Positions 24,192-34,774 are shown, counted from the first letter of the stretch. The stretch is DNA of 64,000 nt from Cristatella mucedo (GCA_009760855.2 WPIO01000171.1:1-64000); one strand, 5' to 3'. Made by a program: numbers and translations. The notes: generated by a model from the letters alone, not told the origin.

Positions 24192-24372
24192 TACAGCCGT
24201 GATGGCCCACCAGGTAAGGCGGTTGCTTTTCCCGACCTTGCTCCCAAGATCGCGGGTTCAAATCCTGTGGTGGGCGATTCTTTATTGCCACTGCAAGCGG
24301 TGGTGATAGCCACAAAGGGTATTCTGTTGGAATACAAAAGAGCCTGTTAAATCAGCTAGTATTTTTAATTAC
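24192..24372 (+). mobile_element. tRNA-derived SINE
   Basis: AGCCGTGATGGCCCACCAGG, GATCGCGGGTTCAAATCC (B-box) and TGGGCGATTCTTTATTGCCA match the other copies. It ends in an AT-rich tail. Confidence 0.75.
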
Positions 24373-24925
24373 AAGCCACAGAGAATATACCTCATATTAA
24401 CTAGTATGCCAAATGGGCAACATGTTTACTTACACGAGACGTTAAATATGTATACATGACATAGTGTGCATATATCATTGACGCATTTTGCCTTTATGCT
24501 AGTTGAAAGCCGTCTGCCGACACCAGGTGCTTGTCACAATAAGGGGTGGAACAAGACTTTTGCATTCGCATCTAGTATCATCAGCCCTTTTCTGACTCAA
24601 ATCGTTTGGCTGTGCCTCGAACCAATCTCAAATCTTTTCGAGATCGTGCCTTCAGTTCGTATGCACCCAAAGCTCGAAACTACTCCTAACTGCCGTCATA
24701 GCATCCTCAATGACTAGACGGCATTTTGAAGCTGCAAAAACCACCAGCCCCTCGTGGCTTTTGGTCCTCCCAAGTGAATTGTCCTTCAGAGTGAGCATGG
24801 ATTCCGTTGCATTGTGCATATTTGTACCGAACTATTTAACATGCTTTCTCCTCAAAATTTTTGAATGGCAGGAAGAAATGTAATGTTCATAATGCATTTA
24901 CAAAATATTTCATAATATTAATATT

Positions 24926-25970
24926 AATAATAATAATAATAATGCACTTGATAAAACGCCCTCAGAGAACGTAATCTCTCTCTGGGCGCTTTACATTTGC
25001 GGCAAAGGAAAATGCAATTGAATTGGGAGTAAAACCATGCTTGATAAACCGACAAATAGGATAAACAAACTATGCTTGATAAACAAACATGGTTAGGGAT
25101 GACATGCACAGGGTCAGCATGCAAATGTGGTTGGGAGCAGCATGCACAGTGTCAGCAAGCATAAGCACATCAAGGACGAATCACAGGGACCCACTAAATG
25201 CTGTCCTAAATAGGTTGTTTTTAAGTTCTTTTTAAATGTGGTCAGGTCAGGGGATGTCCTGACGCAGGTCGGGAGGAATTTTCAGGCTTTAGGACCATAC
25301 GAACTAAATGCACGGTCTCCAAAGGATTTTTTGTTTGTACGAGGTATTTGTGGACTGTTGGATTCCGAAAAGCAGGTGGTATGTTACTTGGCCTGATGGG
25401 GGAGTATATCTGAGAGATAGGCTGGAGCCAAAGAATGAAGAGACCTGAAAGTAAGCAACAAAACCTTGAAGTCAATCCGTTGCTTGACTGGTAACCAGTG
25501 CAGGTCGGCGAGAAGTGGAATAATGTGGCAACTGAGACGCTCACGACAGACAAGCCTAGCTGCAGAGTTTTGCACCAGCTGCAATCGCCTGATCGCACAT
25601 GCTGGTAGGCCAGTAAGCAGTGAGTTGCAGAAGTCGAGACGAGATGTCACGAATGCACGGACCAACTTAGACGTGGTTTACTTATCTAAACAAGCCCGAA
25701 TTTTACTAATGTTATGAAGCTGAAAATTGGCAGAGTTGACTGTGGAGCTGAAATTGTCGTCTAACAAGAGGTTGCTTTGGAATATGACACATAGATTTCG
25801 AGCTGATTCAACTGGAGATATGCTAGCAGAGCTATTTTTGGAGCATCAGACTTTCGTATTTGTGAATCACACTGGGTTTTTCCATAACTAGGAAGTTAGT
25901 GTCATCATCGTTTAGTTTTAGAAAAATTTGCTGCCAATCATTTGCAGATGTCATCAATACTTGCAGCGAG
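24926..25970 (-). mobile_element. LINE family A, best C-terminal copy
   Basis: Minus-strand reading gives [38 protein letters not shown] and [19 protein letters not shown], then a frame change and the end of ORF2 near 25242. The 3' untranslated part runs to (ATT)n at 24926-24945. It serves as the reference for the other family A fragments. Confidence 0.85.
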
Positions 25971-25999
25971 TTGAGAGAATTTGAGGTGCTCGAAGGCTG

Positions 26000-26975
26000 G
26001 AATAAATAGTACTACTACAAATTTTTCTTTTCTTTTTTTGCAATACAACAATGATGCTTATGAGTTTTCGTTATATTCTATTAATCTAGCTGAAGGCTCA
26101 GCAGCTGCAGTGGAGGGCACAGGATCAGCCAGCCTCGGCAGGTCTATAGTACGGCACTCCCAGTGGACCAATCATACCAAGATGTACGGCGACTACTGTG
26201 CTTATGCTAATGTCCTGAGTGAGGGTAAAATTCACTTCACATCGGCACCCGGTTGAGTTAAGATCTGACGTGTTGAGACTGTCCTTGCAGTAGCGACCCG
26301 AGTCGAGGTCAACATAGTCCGTGTATTCTGTAATGACCTCTTATACCTAATACCGAAGCGCAATACAATAGCTGTCCAAGCAGTTGCAAAAGCATAGCCC
26401 GATTCAGCTCTCTTGGCACCCGCACGCATCCAGTACTGCCATGGTGTTCGGAGGCCTAGGCACCGGTGTGAGCACTCACGTTGTTTGAAGTGACCAGCAG
26501 AACTGGTCCAATCGGCATGAATGCCACTACGATAGCAAAGAAAATTGATATTACTGAGTGTCCTGTCATCACGGGCTGTCATGTCGGTAGCCGCTTTTGC
26601 CGAAACGCAGAATCTGAAATCCAGACGTTTCCCAGCAAACTAGAACATGCATGGTTCATCTGGTAAGCCATCTGCCTACCGTTATCTGCTGCTCATAGGA
26701 AATTCATAACCCAAGGGTACTGTGGCTTAGTTCTTTTGGCAAGTAATAAAAATGTGATAATAATAACAATAATACAACATTCCTATGGAGCCTTTCTAAG
26801 GACTTCACTCGCCCTGGAAAGAAAAATATCAAGAGATCTTTGGTATTAGTGATTATATAAAAATTGTCAACACTGTTTAAGCTCAAAAACGATTCAGATG
26901 AATAAATACAAAGATTGCAAGCGACATGTTGTTCTCGGTTGTCTTTTTGGTATAGTCAAGTCGGGGAATTTTGTA
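26000..26975. other. no gene recognised
   Basis: Short frames on both strands without familiar motifs; a brief AATAATAACAATAAT run lies near 26758. Confidence 0.4.
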
Positions 26976-26980
26976 TTGTC

Positions 26981-27063
26981 ATCCTAGCTAGCTAGCTGCA
27001 AGCCAGCTAGCTAGCTAGCTTGAAGCTACCTAGTAAGAATGCACTAGCATGCAGCTAGCTAGT
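26981..27063. repeat. (AGCT)n palindromic repeats
   Basis: Several runs of the self-complementary tetramer AGCT/CTAG are separated by short spacers and could fold into hairpins. Confidence 0.8.
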
Positions 27064-27138
27064 TGAATGCGCTAGGAACTTGTGGCATGGTTTTCAAAGG
27101 ATTTCAGTTTGGCTGGAGGCACCACTGAACGAGCCACG

Positions 27139-27284
<146 letters not shown>

Positions 27285-27344
27285 ACATGATCGCTGAAGA
27301 CTGGGAGTGGGTGAAGCGGTGGGAAGCCCAAGAAGTAAACACTT

Positions 27345-28185
27345 TTAACATGGGGTCAAAGCTGGAGGTGGAGTTGCTATTATCGTTCGCTCGAAATTGA
27401 ACTTCAAGCCATTTGCGTTACCCTCGAAGCAGTCTTTTGAATCAATTGTCTGGGTCTCACCTGAAAACAAGCTACCGATAGTGGCAGTAGTCTATCGCCC
27501 ACCAGGTACCAAATCTTCCTTTATCTCAGATTTCTCAGATCTCATTTTGATTCTGTGTACAAGAAATCGATCCTTCCTCGGGATGGGTGATTTCAACGTT
27601 CCCTTTGATAACTTATCTGACGCTTTCAGCACCGAATTTCGTGTATTGACTGACTCATTGTCTCTTGTGGCTCATGTACATGGCCCTACCCACATCAAGG
27701 GTCACACAGTCGACCAGATTTTCTCATACAAGTGCACTTTGTCATCACCAATTATTACCAAATCCTGCTTATCTGACCACATGCAGATCTAATTCAATCT
27801 ACAGTGTGCCCACCTCCTCCTCTAAAATAACCTGTGAATCGAGAAACCTCAAGACTATTGACATCGATGCTGTCCGTGCGAGAATATCTGCTTCACCTCT
27901 GCTGCTCAGTCCTCCCTCCGATCTGTCATCATTGGTAGATAGCTACAACAAGACACTAGCTGACACGCTCAACGAGTTTGCACCTCAGACATAGCGAAAT
28001 GTGCGCCCCCGCCCAGATGGCCTATGGTTTACCACAGACATTAAACTAGTCAGGTCTACTGAACGAATGCTTGAAAAAGCATTCAAAAGATCCAGACTAG
28101 CTGTCCATCGACAGGCATATGAAAACTACTGTAGGTCGTACCAATTGATCCTAGCAAAGGCCAAGTCTAGCTTCTATAGAGTTAT
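27345..28185 (+). mobile_element. LINE endonuclease fragment
   Basis: Apurinic-endonuclease-like domain that nicks target DNA for LINE insertion: GGGVAIIVRSKL, VAVVYRPPGT, FLGMGDFNVP and GHTVDQIF, then CLSDHMQI (the SDH box). The frame closes at 27790, and the EN-RT linker continues in other frames to 28185 (RPRPDGLWFTTDIKL). The RT part is absent. Confidence 0.8.
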
Positions 28186-28189
28186 AAAA

Positions 28190-28386
28190 TTAACAATGCA
28201 CTTGATAAAGCGCCCTCAGAGAACTCAATCTCTTTCTAGGTGCTTTACATTTGTTGCAAAGTGAAATGCAATTGAATGGTAAGTAAAATCATGCTTGAAA
28301 AACAAACTAAATGAATAATATGGTTAGGGGTGACATGCACAGGGTCAACATGCAAATGTGGTTAGTGGCAGCATGCACAGTGTCAG
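28190..28386 (-). mobile_element. LINE family A 3' end, cut by the provirus border
   Basis: The sequence from CAATGCACTTGATAAAGCGC to GCACAGTGTCAG follows the family A 3' untranslated region in reverse. It breaks off at 28386, where other copies continue CATAAGCACAT. The missing remainder is not found on the far side of the viral block. Confidence 0.8.
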
Positions 28387-29198
28387 TGTAAACTTATCGA
28401 TAGCATATCTACATATCCCATCAATGTTAGTTATTAAAACTATTGTACCACTTACTCCATAAGTATTATCACTAGTTAACTCTACATAAGAATTAGTTTT
28501 ATTAGTTGCTTACATAATATTAGACACATTCCAAAATTATGTAATACTCCTGGAAAGAATGTTTTAAGATTAGTATTGTATGCTATGATTTTTCCAGTAG
28601 CTGCAACAACAGGTATATCAACAGGTGTAATTTGTTTAGGTTGAAATGCATTACCTGTACTTCCATTGGCAGTAATATTAAGACCTAATATATCAAGATA
28701 GAATATACTTGGATAAGTACCATTTAATCCTAAGTATTTAAATGCTACTTGTTTATTAGTATCAACATATTGCTTTGTTGCTATATCAGAAACTTTTACA
28801 ATAATAATATTCTTATTTCCCATATCAATACTTGCCATTGCTCTACCTTGAAACACTGCTGTCATACTTTTTAATAATCCATAGTTTATAACTTTAAAAG
28901 GTCTGAAATATGAATATACAGTTCCATCAGCAGTTACCTGATATACCTACAACATTTTTACAATTCAATTGTGATTTCATTACTGCTCGACTCTTTGGTT
29001 ACAAATCAGTTAGAGACGATACTTTTGCTATTTCTCCTGAAGGATTACTAATAATATTGTTACCTGCACTTGTAGTAAGACATAATCTAGTCTTATAGCA
29101 TCACCACTATTAACTGGAAATCCTAAATTAGTTATTCCATTATTATTTGCATCAAGATTAGTATAAATATTACCATTAATTTTTCTAACTTTTTCCAT
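28387..29198 (-). pseudogene. fibre-like protein 1, truncated
   Basis: A tail-fibre or spike-like protein. From the start at 29198 it reads NIYTNLDANNNGITNLGFP; later frames give MGNKNI and SDIATKQYVDTNK, the NLG-P...DA--YVD pattern of phage tail-fibre repeats, then a C-terminal domain (YLGLNGTYPSIFYLDILGL). Frame changes occur near 29085 and in 28870-29000 and 28520-28540. Open sequence continues right to 28387, where the viral block ends, so the C-terminus is missing. It resembles fibre-like protein 2 (39555-40396) at the other end, in the opposite orientation. The role in receptor attachment is inferred. Confidence 0.6.
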
Positions 29199-29204
29199 TG
29201 TATT

Positions 29205-29535
29205 ATGAGTGATTAAAAAAGTAAAGAAAGGTAAAGGAGTAGATGAGGATTTAAAAAGTGAAATTAAAAGAGCTAAAAAAGTGTTAGAAGGTATTAAGAC
29301 TGCAACAAATGTAGGTGAAAAAGTGATTACAAAACTTGTACCAAAATTAGCAGCAATATTATCACTTCAAGCATCTGAAAAAATTGCAACAGCTGTTGCT
29401 AAAGTCTTACAATCTCTTAAAGTAATTGGAGCTAGAACACAAGTTTTAGGAGGGTTTCTTAGTGGTTTTACAGGATTAGTTGACCTAAGTCTTTTTATAA
29501 AAGGAATAGTAGATGATATTACTAGTGGGAAATAA
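29205..29535 (+). pseudogene. small hydrophobic virion-type protein
   Basis: A lysine-rich start (KKVKKGKGVDEDLKSEIKR) is followed by a long amphipathic/hydrophobic helical stretch and a glycine-rich hydrophobic end (GGFLSGFTGLVDLSLFIKG). An ATG at 29205 lies 7 bases from the divergent fibre start but needs a one-base shift in the A-run at 29214 to join the frame that is open from 29209. Adintoviruses often encode small membrane-active proteins; that role is only a guess here. I do not recognise a specific family. Confidence 0.5.
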
Positions 29536-29556
29536 GGACAAGTGTTTTGGAAAACA

Positions 29557-29891
29557 ATGTCAGAAAAAAAGGATTGCAAAAGATGATTGAATCTTTAGAA
29601 ATAGATCTTGCAATTAGCGATGTTTTACTTGCTGCAGATAAAGATAACTATCCTTGGTATTGGAATGCAGGCGCGTATTTAAGTGAAGTGTTTGGAATGG
29701 AAGGTTATTGGGATGCAAGTCAATTAGATCCAAAATCTTGGTCTAAGAATTTCTCGGAAGTTACGTCAGGAGGATTTTTGCCTGCAATCCCTGCACTTGT
29801 TGCAACTATTGCAGCAATTATTGGTGGTGTTGAAACTGGCATTTCAATAGCAGTAACTGTTGCAAGTCTAATAAAAAAAAGTAATAGATGA
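29557..29891 (+). pseudogene. small protein with hydrophobic C-terminus
   Basis: The frame is open from 29583 (MIESLEIDLAIS) to 29891. The first ATG, at 29557, is in another frame and joins only across the A-run at 29564-29570. The N-terminal half is acidic and aromatic (NYPWYWNAGAYLSEVFG). The C-terminal 45 residues form a putative membrane segment (PAIPALVATIAAIIGGVETG). It lies in a run of three small same-strand genes, probably virion components. No homologue is recognised. Confidence 0.5.
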
Positions 29892-29895
29892 AACC

Positions 29896-30318
29896 ATGTT
29901 TGTCGGTAAATCTCCACCTATGAAAACACATGAGCAAAGGATGGAAGCTTTAAATTTACAAAGTGAAAGATTAAGAACTGCAATTGAAGATTTGAATGAA
30001 ATTATAGAAGCAATTAATTTAGGAATTGATATTGATATATCTGGTAAAGTACAGAAAAGTGAAGTAAAAAACCGAGTAATGTATACTAAAAAAGGAAAAA
30101 ACTAGTTGAAGAGGGTGGAGTAGATTTTGCACCTGAATTTAAAAGAGATAGAAAAAGTTGAAGCTACATCACTTGGAAGAAAAAAGTCAAGTGACTATAA
30201 GGCCGAGTAAGCTATGCTTAATGCAACATTGTTTGCACAAGGTAAATCAAGTGATGAAATTAATAAAGAAGTATTAAAACTTTTAGCAGATATGAAAAAG
30301 AGATGTAATAATTATTAA
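29896..30318 (+). pseudogene. small coiled-coil protein, broken
   Basis: Begins MFVGKSPPMKTHEQRMEALN and has a heptad-like helical region (LQSERLRTAIEDLNEIIEAI). Frame changes sit in A-runs near 30098 and 30158, and a TAA interrupts at 30208-30210. The C-terminal helix (SSDEINKEVLKLLADMKKR) ends at 30318, overlapping the end of the convergent HNH gene by four bases. Function unknown. Confidence 0.45.
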
Positions 30319-30878
30319 TCAGAATATCTAACTATTTTATTATCATCATCTAAACAATAATTAAAATTAAGTCTTGCAAATTCTATGTGAAGACCTATTG
30401 CTGTAAGATCATGAGCAGTTGCAGCATCATCCACATTGTCAAAATATCCTAAGTGTTTTTCTCCATCTATTTTAATAGATGATATGTATTCATTATATCT
30501 TCTATGATAACTAACACCAATACATTTGGATGATAGACCTTTTCGTTTTTCCTTATTTCTATTGTTTTCAGAACGTGTCGCCTCTCGTAAATTAGCAAAA
30601 CTTATACTTAGTATATTATTATCAATGTGGTCAATCTCATGCAAAGGTATTCCAACTTTAACTATTAAAAATGCTAATCTGTGAGACAGATATTGTTTAC
30701 CATCAATTGTTATATATCTATATTCATTTGGATAAATTGTTCCTGCTTCTGAGCCAGGAGTTACTCTTTGACGTCTAGCTTTGTAAGTGAACTTTCCAGT
30801 AAAAGCGTTATAATCTAACATTTCAATAAAACGTTCACGTAATGCAGTAGTCTCATCAACTCTAGTACAATCATCCAT
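30315..30878 (-). CDS. HNH endonuclease with AP2 DNA-binding domain
   Basis: An open 187-codon frame without breaks. Residues ~60-115 hold the HNH_3-type fold: LSHRLAFLIV, then EIDHIDNN with the catalytic His, and FANLREATRSENNRNK with the trailing Asn residues. The C-terminal part (GVSYHRRYNEYISSIKIDG ... LGYFDNVDDAATAHDLTA) is an AP2-like DNA-binding domain. This combination is common in phage and viral free-standing homing endonucleases. A TATATAC motif lies ~20 bases before the start. It is the only long open frame of this block, which is odd beside its broken neighbours. Confidence 0.85.
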   Translation of the reverse strand: MDDCTRVDETTALRERFIEMLDYNAFTGKFTYKARRQRVTPGSEAGTIYPNEYRYITIDGKQYLSHRLAFLIVKVGIPLHEIDHIDNNILSISFANLREATRSENNRNKEKRKGLSSKCIGVSYHRRYNEYISSIKIDGEKHLGYFDNVDDAATAHDLTAIGLHIEFARLNFNYCLDDDNKIVRYSD

Positions 30879-30924
30879 TGAAATTTGTATATAGTATTTT
30901 TTAAGTGTTTAAATTATTTTATTA

Positions 30925-30936
30925 TATATAGAAAAT
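30925..30936 (+). promoter_or_regulatory. TATAGA-type start motif, PLA2-domain gene
   Basis: TATATAGAAAAT immediately precedes the ATG at 30937. Similar motifs precede most genes of the block. Confidence 0.5.
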
Positions 30937-31710
30937 ATGTTTCAAGAAGTAAAACTATCATTGTCAGACCATCAAATAAAACTAATACACAAATCAATGG
31001 AGCCTATCTCAATCAGATTGAAGCATTCAGATTCGACAGGTTCTGTTTCTTTACTTGTTAGTAATACTCAACTAGTAAGAATAGAAAAAAGTAAAAGTGC
31101 TAATTAAGGCTTGCAATTGAATCTTTCTCTTAAACAACTAAGAGCAAATAGAAAAGTTGGAAGTGGAATCGTGGATACTATAAATAAATTATCTGGAGGT
31201 AAAGAGTTTCATATGAAATTACCGAAAGGTGTTCAATCAGAATTTGTTCCTGGAGGAATTTTTAATAATACAGGTGCTTACAGTTTTGCTGGGCCAGGGA
31301 CCAAGTTCAGACAACGTTTAGATGAAGGTTAGGAGGGTGTGAATTCTCTTGATAGAGCAGCTTTAGTGCACGATAGTCTTTGCACAGAGACTACATCTGA
31401 TCCAGAACCAAAAAGAACTGAAATAAGAAATCTATCTGATTTAATTTTAGCAGAATCTGCAGCACGTATTGCACTTGACCCAAAACAACCAGCTTACGTG
31501 AGAGAAGATGCAAAAACAGTGGCAGCAATTATGGCGGCTAAGGCGAAGTTAGGTTTAGGTCTTGTTGGTGGTTCTATCTTGGACAGCAAGTTCGCAATGG
31601 AATTCTTAAAAGATAAAGTATCAAACCCATCAAGTATTAATAAAATAACTAATTATGCTAAAATATTAGTTGATAAGATGTTATCTATAAGTAAAAAAAG
31701 ATATAAATAA
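30937..31710 (+). pseudogene. phospholipase A2-domain virion protein, broken
   Basis: A single reading frame of 258 codons interrupted by a TAA (31105-31107) and a TAG (31330-31332), with no frameshift. The N-terminal ~60 residues are a repeat-like segment (VKLSLSDHQIKLI ... SIRLKHSDS) of a kind seen in adintovirus proteins. The middle has the calcium-loop-like SFAGPGTKF and the catalytic His-Asp of LDRAALVHD, as in parvovirus VP1 PLA2 domains, where the enzyme helps the particle leave endosomes. The C-terminus is helical with a glycine-rich LGLGLVGGS. The stop at 31330 falls between the two motif blocks, so a full domain would not be made. The assignment to PLA2 is good; the role is inferred. 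Confidence 0.75.
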
Positions 31711-31774
31711 CTAATATAATTATTATTTTGTTTTATAAATGTATCTAATTTTTATTTTATAAGTGTCTTTAGTT

Positions 31775-32271
31775 CTAATAATCTGCAGGATTGAATTCAT
31801 CCTGTGATTGTTTTTTATCTATATTATAAACTTTAACTCGATAAATCTTCAATCTAATATTAAGTTTTTCTTTTGAATTATAAGTATCTTTAGTTACATA
31901 TGACCCATCAAGAATTCCAGTAACAGCAAAGTCATCGCCAAACTTTTGAATTATTTCAGCAGCACTAGTAAATTTAATTTGTTTGTTCTTTTGATCAAAG
32001 AAGATACTTGGTATATTTCCAAATGCAATTCTAATACCAATAGTTGAACGAGCACTCATATCATAGCCACTAAATTCAAGCTTCATACTTGCTCTATTAG
32101 CAATATCTTCAAGTACAGGTCTCACATATTCCGTAATATACATCCACGCATTGAAGTAAGGCTAAGAATCTTTACTAATTTTCTCTTCAATGTGAATGCG
32201 TGCTTGTTTTCCTTTAGGAATTACGAATGCAGCATTTTCAAGTACAACGAATTCTTTATTCTCCGTTTCCA
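31775..32271 (-). pseudogene. conserved-looking viral protein, unknown
   Basis: The frame runs from 32271 (METENKEFVVLENAAFV) to 31775 with one TAG at 32162-32164. About 165 codons. It is mixed alpha/beta with no motif I can assign (FSGYDMSARSTIGIRIAFG, DDFAVTGILDG). It heads nothing and follows the protease on the minus strand. The upstream motif TTGTAGAGAA is a weaker version of the TATAGA signal. Confidence 0.5.
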
Positions 32272-32301
32272 TTTCTCTACAAGGGAAAGAAAATGTTTAA
32301 A

Positions 32302-32689
32302 TTAAATTAATAATTCCATGGTCGATCCAAAATCTGATTCTTGCATTAGTTTTAAGAAGAGTAGACACCTTCTTCCACTATCTGTTTGATTGTATTCTTG
32401 TATCTTAAACATCTGAAATTTTGGTATAACACCAAAATAACTCATTACTTCTGGCATTGGTGGTGCACCGAATGAATCAAAGTAAAAACATTTGCTTCCT
32501 TCTTTTTTAAGTGCTACCCAATGATATACTGTATATTTTTTGTGAATCACCAGTATTACAAATAAGACATTCATTTCTTAATGGTTTTGTTAGCTCATCT
32601 TTTGCAAAGACACCTCTAAAATTTTGTATATCTAATTCTTTTATATAATTATTTATTTCTATATCATTCAAAGGTGATGATTTTATATT
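32302..32689 (-). pseudogene. adenain-like cysteine protease, broken
   Basis: Maturation protease of the adenovirus/Polinton type. The N-terminal part (EIDIN-type block then LDIQNFRGVFAKDEL) is in one frame; a shift near 32543 leads to the second frame with VYHWVALKKEG (catalytic His codon 32521-32523) and YFDSFGAPP (acidic residue). Further on NQTDSGRRCLLFL aligns with the family's nucleophile region, but the position expected for the active-site cysteine reads serine (32377-32379). The start codon is unclear; the gene overlaps or abuts the end of the zinc-ribbon gene at 32683. Two separate lesions make it inactive as written. Confidence 0.75.
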
Positions 32690-33027
32690 TTTCTTAATTG
32701 TTCAATAGTCTTTTTTAGTTCGGCAATCATTTGTTCTTTATCAGCACATCCACCAACTCCTTTACCACTATATCTTTCTGTACTACCAGAGAATTTTTTA
32801 CTAAGTGTATTTGATATTGCAGCAAATAAAGCAGGAGTTAGAACAGATGCTCCTCTACTTGTTTTATCTCTACCTGAACCAGTACTTCTTAACTTAACAA
32901 AATTTGACTTCTTACTATCACAAATAGTACAAATGCCTTTTATCATTCCTTTCGTACTATCTACTTCTACATGTTCTTCATATATAGCATCAGTTTGTTT
33001 TTTACACTTCAAACAATATATTTCCAT
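32683..33027 (-). CDS. zinc-ribbon protein 1 (DUF5679-like)
   Basis: Start chosen at 33027 (MEIYCLKCKKQTDAIY), since the longer open frame upstream runs across the promoter region and into the divergent ATPase gene. Two CxxC pairs, CLKC and CTIC, about 30 residues apart, followed by KKSNFVKL, form a zinc ribbon of the DUF5679 type found in Polintons and large DNA viruses. The C-terminal half is Ser/Gly/Lys-rich with a final helix (MIAELKKTIEQLRKI). No internal breaks. Function unknown. A paralogue candidate is at 40544-40804. Confidence 0.7.
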   Translation of the reverse strand: MEIYCLKCKKQTDAIYEEHVEVDSTKGMIKGICTICDSKKSNFVKLRSTGSGRDKTSRGASVLTPALFAAISNTLSKKFSGSTERYSGKGVGGCADKEQMIAELKKTIEQLRKI

Positions 33028-33048
33028 TTCTATTATAATATAGAAAAA
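33028..33048. promoter_or_regulatory. divergent promoter region, zinc ribbon 1 and ATPase
   Basis: Only 21 bases separate the two start codons. They contain TATAGAAA facing the ATPase (33039-33046) and TATAATAGAA facing the zinc-ribbon gene, so both strands carry the start motif. Confidence 0.55.
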
Positions 33049-33721
33049 ATGTCTTTGCAAGTTAAACCATTCAATTTTGGACAAGATGTGGATACTGGAC
33101 ATAAAGAACCATTACCTAAAGTTTCAATTAGATCATTAGTACTTGGAACCGAGTGGAACAGGTAAATCTCAGTTAGTAATGAATTGGATATTTTATGGAA
33201 AACATAATTATGATACTTGTACTATTATTGCTTCAAATTTAGACCAAAAGTTGTATCGCGGTCTTATGTCAATGACTAAAGAAAAGCCTGCATTTGCTTG
33301 GGTTAATGGAATTGAGTCGATGCCAGAAGTTGATTCATATAAGGATTGTAAGAATGTTGTTGTACTAGATGATTTAATGACAGAATATCAATCTAAGATA
33401 TTAGATTATTTTACTAGAGGAAGACATAAAGGCTTGAATATATTTTATCTTGCTCAAGGATTTACTAATATTCGTAGAAGAGATATAAGAAACAATATAA
33501 ATATGATAATCTTTAAACAGAATAATACTGATATAGAATATATTCGTGATTCATATGTTGGTGATATTGATAAGAAACAATTTAGAGGATGGGTAAACTC
33601 CTGTACAAGGAAAAGATATAGTTATTGTGTTATTGATCTAACTAAAACTGAAGATGAAGGAAGATTTTGGTTGGTTGATAATACAGGTAAACAATTAATA
33701 ACTATTTTTAATTTAATATAG
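33049..33721 (+). pseudogene. FtsK/HerA-type DNA-packaging ATPase, frameshifted
   Basis: The motor that pumps viral DNA into capsids in the Polinton/adenovirus-like lineage. The start at 33049 (MSLQVKPFNFGQDVD) follows a TATAGAAA motif. The Walker A loop lies at about 33150-33175 and is disrupted by a one-base frame change just before SGTGKSQL. Downstream, CKNVVVLDDLM is the Walker B strand with its acidic residues, and FYLAQGFTNIRRRDIRNN fits the following sensor and arginine region. Apart from that shift the gene is open, ~224 codons, close to family size. The stop is followed seven bases later by the next gene. Confidence 0.8.
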
Positions 33722-33727
33722 GAGAAA

Positions 33728-34749
33728 ATGATTAATGGTAAATTATATGCAAGTAAGAACAGACCTTACAAAGGAAGTGTTCAAGAAGCAACAGATTTAG
33801 AGAATAAACTTGTTAATTTAGAAAGTTTACGTGTTGCTGAAATACTTGATAATACTCAAGCGATAAAAAGGATTGAAGCAGAAATGCAAGCAAGAGATAA
33901 AGTTGAACACGAACTAAATGAACGTGCGTTAGAGAAATCAACTGATAACTTTGGTAATATTGTTATTAGTAAATTAAAAAGAATTAGACCTTCACTTGCA
34001 CTTCAAATGGAACAAAAAGAAGAAATACAAAAAGCACTAGGTCAAAATGCACCTGTAGATATTTCTAATATAGTAAAAAAGGGTTTGCTGCTATTGCTGA
34101 AGGAAAACCTAAAAAAGCAGTTACTATTGCAAATGAAGCTAAGACATATTCTGCTAATCCTGAGGTAAGAGAAGGAATTGATTCACTTCAAAAATGAATT
34201 GCGGAGCATCTTAATGTTAATCCTTCAACTGGTAAGAAACCTAGAAAGAGGGTTAAAAAAGCAAAGGTTATTGATGGTGTTCAATCTGAACCTGTTGTTT
34301 AATCTGAACCAGTTGTTAAAGAACAAGTTGCTAAATCAGATTCAAATTTACTAAAAAATACATAACAACATAATCTTGATGAAATTAAAAGAATAGGACC
34401 TGTATCTCGTAGTAATATAATCAAAGCTATAGAAAATATTAGAGCAGAAGATAAAATGTATTTTAGATCTGATGTTGAAGATTTACTTGCAACAATGAGT
34501 AGAATTAAATAAAAAAATAAAACAGATAAGTTTGTCTATAGCTATTTTGTTGGAAGTAGGTTTAGGTTAGGTTTGGGAATAGAGATATTACCATTGTTTG
34601 TAAAAAGTGAAAAAGAAGTACTTGATAAACTTGATCTATGGTTAAGTGAACTTGCAGCAGGAAATAGAGGTGTAATAAGTTCAATCAGTGCTGTTGTTGA
34701 TTACCTTGCTTCATCTCAAAAAGCACCAAAAAATATGTTGCAAAGATAA
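33728..34749 (+). pseudogene. viral protein downstream of ATPase, unknown
   Basis: Starts MINGKLYASKNRPYKGSVQ and is helical and charged (DLENKLVNLESLRVAEIL). A frame change in the A-run near 34078 leads to the second half, which has stops at 34195 (TGA), 34300, 34363 and 34510 (TAA). A lysine-rich segment (GKKPRKRVKKAKV) and a short internal duplication (QSEPVV / SEPVVKEQV) precede a conserved-looking C-terminus (EKEVLDKLDLWLSELAAGN). It could be a scaffold or core protein, but I do not recognise it. The stop at 34510 might be a true end, with a separate short gene after it. Confidence 0.5.
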
Positions 34750-34767
34750 ACAATCTTTTATTTAATA

Positions 34768-34774
34768 TATAGAA
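34768..34774 (+). promoter_or_regulatory. TATAGAA start motif, penton-like gene 1
   Basis: TATAGAA ends directly at the ATG at 34775. Confidence 0.5.

Noticed and set aside
33143-33721. ATPase starting at 33143
   Set aside because: That start lies inside the disrupted Walker region; the ATG at 33049 after TATAGAAA fits the family length and promoter layout better.
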